A stretch of DNA of 64,000 bases from positions 18,910,001-18,974,000 of the forward strand of contig CM038910.1 of the NCBI GenBank assembly GCA_021904315.1, read 5' to 3'. Below are positions 56,831 through 64,000 of this stretch, piece by piece (the stretch's first letter is position 1; every line of letters starts with the position of its first letter). Origin of the DNA: Sphagnum magellanicum (taxonomy: Eukaryota; Streptophyta; Sphagnopsida; Sphagnales; Sphagnaceae). The notes beneath the pieces are model-generated. The model had not been told where the DNA came from and searched no databases. It saw nothing but the letters and a program-made list of their open reading frames with translations. The position numbers were made by a program, and so were the translations under genes.

Positions 56831-56835
56831 AAATC

Positions 56836-57261
56836 AAGTGCTTCCTCACACACTCGAAATGCACTGAGCCAACTCAAATCAAGTGCTTCCTCACACACTC
56901 GAAATCCACTCAGCCAACTCAAATCAAGTGCTCTACAAATCAAATGTGCACAAATACACCTCAAGGATTCAAATCAAGACTTACAATGTTGGAATGTGCA
57001 CAGATGCACATCTAATGCTTCAAAACACCTCCAAAGAACACCAATCAAGAACTTGTGCACCTCCAAGCTCCAAATGGCTTGCAAAACCTCAAAGCTCCTC
57101 CAAAGCTCTTCAAAAGTCCTCCAAGGCTCCAAAAGCGCCTCCAAAACCCTCCAAAAGAGCAAACTTGCACCTCCAATACACACAAATCCTCAAGATCTCT
57201 CTCAATGCATACAAGTAATCAGACCTCTAATCATGCAACTTGCATGTGTGGGCCCATAACC
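56836..57261 (-). other. E1 untranslated leader, second part, with primer site
   Basis: Continues the 46-bp leader repeat (AAGTGCTTCCTCACACACTC at 56836 and again near 56881), then a run rich in CTCCAAA motifs, and ends with GTGGGCCCATAACC (57248-57261), the complement of the half-tRNA primer site. No coding is seen. Confidence 0.85.
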
Positions 57262-57579
57262 TATTGAAGTATTGAAGAACAATAGGATCAGAGGAGAGAT
57301 TGTGCAATCACAAGCACATAAGACACACAAGTATGTGAAAAATTCTTGGAGTGAGATGTCCAACTCCCCTCCAGCCTTGCTTTTTATTCCCTTCCATGTA
57401 CCACTACATTGACAAACCATATGGGATAAATCCCTCCTTATTCTAACATGTTCATGGTACTTACATATTTCAAATCTACCTATGTCTTTGATTACTTACA
57501 ACACTTAACTACCACATTGTTTGTAATATCTACCACACCATTTCTAATGTTTCTAACATCTACATCATTATCTTGAACA
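57262..57579 (-). repeat. E1 5' LTR
   Basis: 318 bp, TATTGAAG at the left edge and CTTGAACA at the right. It differs from the E1 3' LTR at about 14 positions by eye, mainly C/T and G/A changes. GGATG follows directly, inside B3 coding. Confidence 0.9.
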
Positions 57580-59570
57580 GGATGCAAGTGGGTGTTTCGC
57601 ACAAAAAGGGATGCATCAGGCCATGTGGTGAGGCACAAGGCAAGGTTGGTGGCCAAGGGGTACTCTCAAGTTGAAGGTGTGGACTTCAATGAGACATTTG
57701 CCCCGGTGGCCAAATTCACCACCATTAGATGCATGCTTGCAATTGGATCTGCCATGGACTTAGAGATCCACCAAATGGATGTGAAGACCGCATTCTTGAA
57801 TGGGGAATTGGAGGAGGACATCTACATGGACCAACCGCAAGGATTCGTGCAAGATGGCAAGGAGCACCTGGTGTGTAAGTTGAAGAAGTCCTTGTACGGG
57901 CTCAAGCAATCACCAAGAGCATGGTACCAACGCATTGACATGTTCTTCACCCATGAATGCTTTTCTAGGAGCCAAGCGGACCATTCATTATATGTCAAGC
58001 AAACGGGTGAGTACTTGTTGATAGTGATTATCTATGTGGATGATCTGATCATCTTAGCAAGCAATGTGAACATTTTGAAATGGTTAAAGTCAAGGCTTGA
58101 AGATGAATTTGAGATGAGTGATCTTGGAGAGTTGCACTATTGCCTCGGTGTGGAATTTGAAAGAGACCGCAAATCACACCATAACCATGAGCCAAAGAAA
58201 GTACATTGAGGAGGTGCTGAAGCGCTTCAACATGGAGGAGTGCAAGCCCATTGGAACTCCGCTTGATGTGAATTCCAAGCTCTTGAAACTCACGGAGGAA
58301 GAGTTTCAATATTGGACATAACTTGAAAACAAGCAAGAAATGAAAGCTTCAAGGTTCATGAAATGGAACAATTGTATTAACTAACAAGAAGATTACAAAG
58401 GTTGTATGCTTCAAATGCTACAATCACAAAACTATGGCTTGCAACAACTAACAAAGCTTGAAGGTTCTATGTGCACTCAAAAAAACATGAAAGGAAAGAA
58501 TGAAAGACCACTCAAAACCACTCCAATATATACTATCTCCTAACCTTAAAGTAGCCGCCACTTAACCCTAACCTAGCCGCCGCCTAACCCTAGCCGCCAC
58601 GAAACCCTAACCCTAGCCGCCACCAAACCCTAACCCTAGCCGCCACCTAACCCCAACCCTAGCCGCCGCCAAGCCCCAACCCTAGCCGTCCCCAAGCCCT
58701 AAATACTTTTCACTTCTAAACCCTAGCCGCCACTATTGAACCTAACCTAACTACTAGAAGGATGACAATACTATTCATCCATTTGATGAATGTTTAACAC
58801 ATTCATCAACATTGGGAATTAGAAACGAATAGTATTTCTAACATTCAAGGCATTCAAGAGGAGATGCAAGGCATTCCATATAAGGCAGCGGTGGGATCAT
58901 TGATGTATGCCATGGTGGGCACACGGCCGGATCTTGCATTCCCGGTGAGCATGGTGAGTCAATTCATGTCAAGGGCTGGTCCTTCCCATTGGATGGCGGT
59001 GAAACGCATCATGCGGTACTTGAAGGGAACTTTGGAATTGAAATTGTGCCTTGGAGGCAAGGATGTTAGTTTGAGAGGATATTGTGATGCGGATTGGGGT
59101 GGAGATGCAAATGAGAGACGTTCCACCACAGGGTATGTGTTCTTTGTTGGAGTTGGAGCCATTTCATGGAATTGCAAGAGGCAACCTACAATTGCCTTGT
59201 CTACCACAGAGGCCGAATACATGGCCACTAGTCAATGCACCAAGGAGGCCATATGGTTGAGGAAGTTGATGGCAGATGTGGGACTTGTGCAAGTTGGAGC
59301 AACCACCATCATGTGTGACAATCAGGGATGCATTGCACTTGCAAAGAACCCAACCCACCACTCTCGCACAAAGCACATTGACATACAACACCACTTCATT
59401 CGAGAGAAGTTGGAGAGTGGAGAAATAGGCCTCAAGATATGGTGGCAAATGTGTTGACAAAGGCATTGGCAAAGGAGCGGCATCAAAACCTTACAAGAAG
59501 CATGGGATTGGGAGTCTTAGATTACTTGCAAAGTGGGAGTGTTGAAGATTATGATGTAGATGAAACATAG
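57580..59570 (+). pseudogene. B3 Pol fragment: reverse transcriptase and RNase H
   Basis: RT from GCKWVF through SLYGLKQSP and YVDD (about 58038) to EEEFQ, then the solo LTR, then QGIPYKAAVGSLMYAM and the RNase H motifs YCDADW, TEAEYMA, CDNQG and TKHID. Lesions besides the LTR: a two-base loss near 58170 (GACCGC for GACCGTGC), and a 16-bp loss near 59436 between CTCAAG repeats, which removes YCPTQ and shifts frame. Gag, protease and integrase are absent. Confidence 0.92.
58310..58843 (-). repeat. Solo family A LTR inside B3
   Basis: 534 bp, minus orientation, from TATTGGAC at the left edge to TTTCTAACA. TTCAA flanks both sides (58305-58309, 58844-58848) and the RT reading frame rejoins exactly when the LTR and one TTCAA are removed. 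It is larger than other family A LTRs because of extra CCCTAACCCTAGCCGCC units at about 58560-58700. It is a product of recombination between the two LTRs of a full insertion. Confidence 0.95.
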
Positions 59571-59841
59571 ATAGTGGTGTGATAGATATTAGAAACTATG
59601 TGGTAGATAAGTGTTGCAAGTAATCAAAGACATAGGTAGATTGAAGATATGTTAGTACCACCAATATGTTAGAATAAAGAGGGAGAGAAATAGTTATCCC
59701 ATATGGTTTGTCAATGTGGTGGTACAGGGAAGGGAATAAAGAAGGTTGGAAGAAAGTTGGAACTCTCTCACTCCAAGCATTGTTCACATACTTGTGTGAT
59801 TTGAATGTGCAATCTCTCCTCTGATCCTATTGTTTTCAATA
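59540..59841 (+). repeat. B3 3' LTR
   Basis: 302 bp, TGTTGAAGAT to TTTTCAATA. It resembles B1 LTRs (GATGAAACATAGATAGTGG) but ends TA rather than CA. Family A RT coding follows at once. Confidence 0.88.
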
Positions 59842-59842
59842 T

Positions 59843-59934
59843 GGATTACAACGAAACTTTTGCGCCCGTCGCAAAATTTGCATCTATTCGTTGTATTCTT
59901 GCATTGGCGGCCTTGGAAGACATGGAGATTCGTT
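59843..59934 (+). pseudogene. Family A-like reverse transcriptase fragment
   Basis: The plus strand reads DYNETFAPVAKFASIRCILA, then LAALEDMEI, matching the family A RT (GVDYNETFAPIAKF...ALAAIEDMEI) and not the B version. It begins exactly at the B3 LTR edge, so B3 inserted into this RT. It is cut off after about 30 codons, with 23 bp of unassigned sequence before the next LTR. Confidence 0.85.
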
Positions 59935-59957
59935 GTAAGTTTTTCAAGTGTGAAAAA

Positions 59958-60357
59958 TATTGGAAACAACTTGGAAACTAGCAAGAAATGAAAGCTTTAA
60001 CAATTGTATTAACTAAAAGAAGATTACAAAGGTTGTATGCTTCAAATGCTACAATCATAAAACTATGGCTTGCAACAACTAATCAAAGCTTGAAGGTTCT
60101 ATGTGCACTCAAAAACCATGAAAGGAGAGAATGAAAGACAACTCAAAACCATTCCACTATATATTATCTCCTATACCTAAAGTAGCCGCCACTTAACCCT
60201 AACCTAGCCGCCGCCAAACCCTAACCCTAGCCGCCCCCAAACCCTAAGTAGTCTCCTAACCTAACTACTACAAGGATGTGTATACTATTCATCCTTTTGA
60301 TGAATGTTTAACACATTCATCAACATTGGGAATTAGAAACGAATAGAATTTCTAACA
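59958..60357 (-). repeat. Family A LTR, solitary
   Basis: 400 bp, TATTGGAAACAAC to TTTCTAACA, minus orientation. It has fewer CCCTAA/GCCGCC units than other copies and a small deletion in the promoter-proximal part. Flanks AAAAA and TCCTT do not match, so there is no visible target duplication. Confidence 0.85.
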
Positions 60358-61680
60358 TCCTTTAGGATACACTTTAAACATGTGCACATCCTCATAAGCT
60401 CACCTTGCTTGCCTCTTCTTTTGGGGCCAAATTTTCTCTAAGCCCCAAAGTGGGAGTATAATTTTGATTTGAGCTTACTTAAGAAAGTTCCATTTGTCCC
60501 ATGCAAGTTGCCTTGTTCTTGCCCCATTTTGTTGATTATGCCTATTGCCCATCTCTACATAATGTTGATGGACCCCAGTGATCTAACCCCGATATTACAC
60601 TGGTATTAGTACAAATCACTAAAGGTGATCACCACACTTTAATACTAGGTGATGCCTTTGAAAGACGTGCACAATAGGAAGGGCATTATGACCCATGACT
60701 TGGTAGATCGAAACATTTAAGTTATATACATTATTCCCACCTTCCTTAAATGCATATGGTAAGGTCAATTCAACCATATGGATAGTTCACTTGACATACA
60801 TATATATGGTTTTTGACAATTGTCAAGTTTTTGGTACTATACTGGAACCTACCCCACCATGAACCTATTCTTCCCTCTCTACATAATGCAAGAAATGTTG
60901 AGACTTAGGAGATATCATTTGGATTGTAATAGAATGGAATAAAGGATGAACACCATTGTCTTCTTTTTACAGTGTTTTTGCAAGGTGGTTGTTAGTGGTT
61001 TCTTTTGTGACCTATTTTTCTTCAATAGATGTTCACGTAATTGTCTAATCACCTTAGTTATAGTTGTTTGTAGAGTGCTGACTTGCACACAATATTGGAT
61101 TACAGGTTGACTCATGTCCCAAAAAACATAAAATCACAAAGAAAAACATATAGTGAGTTTAGATGGATACAATGCAATTGCCTAATTGTAATGGATTGCA
61201 GATCTTAGCAAAGAGGTAATGGGTTATAAAGATCACCATAATTATGTTGAGATCTACAACTAATCTCTACAAAGAACCTAGATCTTGGTCTATAATAGAT
61301 ACACACATCTAACTAGAAAAAATTCTTTGTTCATCCTTTGTTGTTGAAGAAAGGGACTAACACAAATATGTGAAATGGGAAGATCAGATGTGTGAGAGAG
61401 GACTAGGAAGAGCAATGAAAACAAACTCCATGAAAACAAAGACTCACATGAAAGCATTGTAGATGTGAGCAAAATCTTGGTGACCATTAGCTCTTTGTTA
61501 AGGTCCTCATAAACTTTAACATTTGACTTTAGTCGTGGTTAATATGTTACCACTAGTGGTGCACAATGTTCTCCATCCTCCTCTAACCAGCAACCTCCAA
61601 GTAAAACTACAACAACTCTACATCAATGCTAAAAGTTGCAATTGATCTTTGTAAAAACCTTGGATTGTGGTTGCAATAAA
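60358..61680. other. Intergenic DNA, no gene recognised
   Basis: No coding motif is visible. CCAAAGTGGGAGTATA near 60445 resembles a copia polypurine tract with an LTR start, but no LTR follows. The stretch ends ATAAA (61676-61680), the probable left target duplication of B4. Confidence 0.55.
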
Positions 61681-62005
61681 TGTTGAAACAATAGGATCAG
61701 AGGAGAGATTGCACATTCAAAGCACATAGATCACACAAGTATGTGAACAATGCTTGGAGTGAGATATCCAACTCTCCTCCAACCTTGCTCTTTATTCCCT
61801 TCCCTGTACCACCACATTGACAAACCATATGGGATAAATATCTCTCTCCCTCCTTATTCTAACATGTTGGTGGTACTAGCATAAATCAAATCCACCTATG
61901 TCTTTGATTACTTGCAACACTAATCTATCACATAGTTTCTACCAGATTGTTTCTAATATCTCTAACACTATTAACTATGTCTCATCTACATCATAATCTT
62001 CAACA
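61681..62005 (-). repeat. B4 3' LTR
   Basis: 325 bp, TGTTGAAACA to CTTCAACA on the plus strand, identical by eye to the Bm 5' LTR. Confidence 0.93.
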
Positions 62006-64000
62006 CTCCCACTTTGCAAGTAATCTAAGACTCCCAATCCCATGCTACTTGTAAGGTTTTGATGTCGCTCCTTTGCCAATGCCTTTGTCAACACATCTGC
62101 AACCATATCTTGAGTTGGGCAATACTTGAGGCCTATTTCTCCACTCTCTAACTTCTCCCGTATGAAGTGGTGTTGTATGTCAATGTGCTTTGTGCGAGAG
62201 TGGTGGGTTGGGTTCTTCGCAAGTGCAATGCATCCTTGATTGTCACACATGATGGTGGTTGCTCCAACTTGCACAAGTCCCACATCTGCCATCAACTTCC
62301 TCAACCATATGGCCTCCTTGGTGCATTGACTAGTGGCCATGTATTCGGCCTCCGTGGTAGACAAGGCAATTGTAGGTTGCCTCTTGCAATTCCATGAGAT
62401 GGCTCCAACTCCAACAAAGAACACATACCCTGTGGTGGAACGTCTCTCATTTGCATCTCCTCCCCAATCCGCATCACAATATCCCTTCAAACTAACATCC
62501 TTGCCTCCAAGGCACAATTTCAATTCCAAAGTGCCCTTCAAGTACCGCATGATGCGTTTCACCGCCATCCAATGGGAAGGACCAGCCCTTGACATGAATT
62601 GACTCACCATGCTCACCGGGAATGCAAGATCTGGTCGTGTGCCCACCATGGCATACATCAATGATCCCACCGCCGCCTTATACGGAATGCCTTGCATCTC
62701 CTCTTGAACGCTCTGAAACTCTTGCTCCGTGAGTTTCAAGAGCTTGGAATTCACATCAAGCGGAGTTGCAATGGGCTTGCACTCCTCCATGTTGAAGCGC
62801 TTGAGCACCTCCTCAATGTACTTCCTTTGGCTCATGGTTATGGTGTGATTTGCACGATCTCTCTCAAACTCCACACCGAGGCAATAGTGCAACTCTCCAA
62901 GATCACTCATCTCAAATTCATCTTCAAGCCTTGACTTCAACCATTTCAAAATGTTCACATTGCTTGCTAAGATGATCAGATCATCTACATAGATTATCAC
63001 TATCAACAAGTACTCACCCGTTTGCTTGACATACAAGGAATGGTCCGCTTGGCTCCTAGAAAAGCATTCATGGGTGAAGAACATGTCAATGCGTTGGTAC
63101 CATGCTCTTGGTGATTGCTTCAGCCCATACAAGGACTTCTTCAACTTGCACACTAGTTGCTCCTTGCCTTCTTGCACGAATCCTTGCGGTTGGTCCATGT
63201 AGATGTCCTCCTCCAATTCCCCATTCAAGAATGCGGTCTTCACATCCATTTGGTGGATCTCTAAGTCCATGGCAGATCCAATTGCAAGCATGCATCTAAT
63301 GGTGGTGAATTTGGCCACCGGGGCAAATGTCTCATTGAAGTCCACACCTTCAACTTGAGAGTACCCCTTGGCCACCAACCTGGCCTTGTGCCTCACAACA
63401 TGGCCTGATGCATCCCTTTTTGTGCGAAACACCCACTTGCATCCCACACTTTTACGGTCCTTTGGGAGAGGGACCAATTCCCATGTGCCATTTGCCATGA
63501 GTGAGGCATATTCCTCTTGCATGGCTGCCTCCCACTTGCTTGCATCCTCGGAATGCATGGCATCGCACAAATTCAATGGATCATCAAGACAAGCAACATT
63601 TGCGTGTTCCACATCTTGTTGGGGTAGGATGTGGTTCTTCCACCACTCTCCAAGCGGTCGCCGCTCCCTCAAGGGGTACCTACGCTCCTCCAAGGTCTGC
63701 CCCTCTTGTTCACCATTTGTGCTTACATCTTTTGATGGTGATGAAGGTGTTGATGAACGCCCCAGGGTTGGCGGTGCCTCTTGATTGCTTGGATACTCTT
63801 TGAAATCACTTGTGAGTTCATCATCATACACACAAGGGGATTTGGAAGATGTGTCCACAATCACCACATTAGGGGTCTGATTTCTCCCACTTGGATGCAT
63901 CTCCAAATCATTGCCCACACTAGTGCTATCCTCCATGAACTCAACATCCCTACACTTGATGATCTTTTTGGATTGCACACACATCAGCCTATATGCCTTG
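61975..64000 (-). CDS. B4 Gag-Pol polyprotein, C-terminal part (partial at window edge)
   Basis: An open frame of 670 or so codons from the window edge (MCVQSKKIIKCRDVEFMED) through the linker, RT (KWVFRTKRD, SLYGLKQSP, YVDD at about 62990) and RNase H (YCDADW, TEAEYMA, CDNQG, TKHID) to a stop inside the LTR. No lesion is visible in this part. It is the same protein as in Bm and Bp, so the complete element may also be intact, but gag, protease and integrase lie outside the window. Confidence 0.93.
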   Translation of the reverse strand, partial: KAYRLMCVQSKKIIKCRDVEFMEDSTSVGNDLEMHPSGRNQTPNVVIVDTSSKSPCVYDDELTSDFKEYPSNQEAPPTLGRSSTPSSPSKDVSTNGEQEGQTLEERRYPLRERRPLGEWWKNHILPQQDVEHANVACLDDPLNLCDAMHSEDASKWEAAMQEEYASLMANGTWELVPLPKDRKSVGCKWVFRTKRDASGHVVRHKARLVAKGYSQVEGVDFNETFAPVAKFTTIRCMLAIGSAMDLEIHQMDVKTAFLNGELEEDIYMDQPQGFVQEGKEQLVCKLKKSLYGLKQSPRAWYQRIDMFFTHECFSRSQADHSLYVKQTGEYLLIVIIYVDDLIILASNVNILKWLKSRLEDEFEMSDLGELHYCLGVEFERDRANHTITMSQRKYIEEVLKRFNMEECKPIATPLDVNSKLLKLTEQEFQSVQEEMQGIPYKAAVGSLMYAMVGTRPDLAFPVSMVSQFMSRAGPSHWMAVKRIMRYLKGTLELKLCLGGKDVSLKGYCDADWGGDANERRSTTGYVFFVGVGAISWNCKRQPTIALSTTEAEYMATSQCTKEAIWLRKLMADVGLVQVGATTIMCDNQGCIALAKNPTHHSRTKHIDIQHHFIREKLESGEIGLKYCPTQDMVADVLTKALAKERHQNLTSSMGLGVLDYLQSGSVEDYDVDET

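Larger units (their letters stand above)
37174..57579 (-). mobile_element. Ty1/copia element E1 (defective B-prime subfamily), holding E2, Bm and Bp
   Basis: 3' LTR 37174-37491, polypurine complement CTCCCACTTT (37492-37501), coding 41484 down to 37404, leader 41485-41849 resuming at 56836, primer site 57248-57261, 5' LTR 57262-57579. E2 splits the leader. The two E1 LTRs differ at about 14 of 318 positions by eye, so E1 is much older than Bm or Bp. Outer flanks disagree (ACAAT left, GGATG right, in different B copies), so the ends were probably exchanged by recombination. Confidence 0.88.
57580..59841 (+). mobile_element. Ty1/copia element B3, 5'-truncated, split by a solo family A LTR
   Basis: Begins in RT at GCKWVFRTKRD, immediately after the E1 5' LTR. 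Coding runs to 58309, is interrupted by the solo LTR, and resumes at 58849. Polypurine tract and 3' LTR (59540-59841) follow. It is a different copy from B2, since the RT region is present in both and differs (QDGKEH here, RDGKED in B2). It sits in a family A RT fragment. Confidence 0.9.
61681..64000 (-). mobile_element. Young Ty1/copia element B4, cut by the window end
   Basis: 3' LTR 61681-62005, polypurine complement at 62006-62015, then polyprotein coding running to the right edge. It is nearly identical to Bm and Bp throughout. It shares the Ser codon (AGT) near 62046 with Bp, while Bm and older copies have Arg (AGA/AGG type). The 5' half is outside the window. Confidence 0.93.

Noticed and set aside
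58555-58735. True interstitial telomere array
   Set aside because: CCCTAA units are interrupted by GCCGCC blocks and lie within an LTR that has family-wide homologues, so this is an LTR minisatellite.
36100-59200. B2 and B3 as two halves of one element split by E1
   Set aside because: Both contain the RT region from GCKWVF onward with different residues, so they are separate copies.
60430-60470. Copia 3' end at CCAAAGTGGGAGTATA
   Set aside because: No LTR or RNase H coding flanks it. A purine tract alone is too weak.
1-64000. tRNA, rRNA or other structural RNA genes
   Set aside because: No cloverleaf-like or rRNA-like sequence was recognised. The tRNA-iMet match at the primer sites is only 14 bases and antisense.

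Overview
The window comes from a large, repeat-rich land-plant nuclear genome. The evidence is plant-type Ty1/copia retrotransposons whose primer site matches the plant initiator tRNA-Met, a plant-type Helitron, a MULE-like MITE and long AT-rich intergenic DNA. A gymnosperm-like genome is plausible but cannot be shown from the sequence. No complete host gene was found. The only intact coding sequences are retrotransposon polyproteins.

Layout. Positions 1-2410 hold a decayed Helitron Rep region on the minus strand, continuing past the left edge. Positions 2.6-5.7 kb are a patchwork of short exon-like pieces on both strands, possibly host fragments captured by the Helitron or a dead gene; it includes a 43-bp inverted repeat and a tandemly duplicated exon-like unit. 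A 439-bp MULE-like MITE with an 11-bp target duplication lies at 5747-6185. Positions 6.2-22.2 kb are mostly AT-rich DNA with small repeats, recurring hairpins and one possible terminal exon.

Positions 22.25-59.84 kb are a nest of Ty1/copia elements. Family A (minus, 22259-32001, target duplication CTCCT) was hit in its primer-binding site by element B1 (26304-31541, duplication CATAA). A second family A fragment (32046-32647) carries B2 (32648-37173). B2 is interrupted by E1 (37174-57579, minus). E1 contains E2 (41850-56830, duplication AAATC), and E2 contains two young elements: Bm (44549-49844, minus, duplication CCTTG) and Bp (51501-56781, plus, no duplication). Bm and Bp each encode an unbroken Gag-Pol polyprotein, differ by about two residues, and form a 5.3-kb inverted repeat. 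To the right are B3 (57580-59841), split by a solo family A LTR (duplication TTCAA), another family A LTR, about 1.3 kb of unassigned DNA, and a third near-identical young copy, B4 (61681 to the window end).

How it works together. Both families have a primer site, GGTTATGGGCCCAC, that pairs with the anticodon arm of plant initiator tRNA-Met rather than its 3' end, which suggests half-tRNA priming as in Drosophila copia. Bm, Bp and B4 look like a recently active autonomous lineage. E1 and E2 form a defective subfamily: both carry the same reverse-transcriptase frameshift and the same RNase H stop, yet E2 inserted into E1 with a clean target duplication. This implies mobilisation in trans by intact relatives. 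Family A is old and has lost catalytic residues in integrase and reverse transcriptase.
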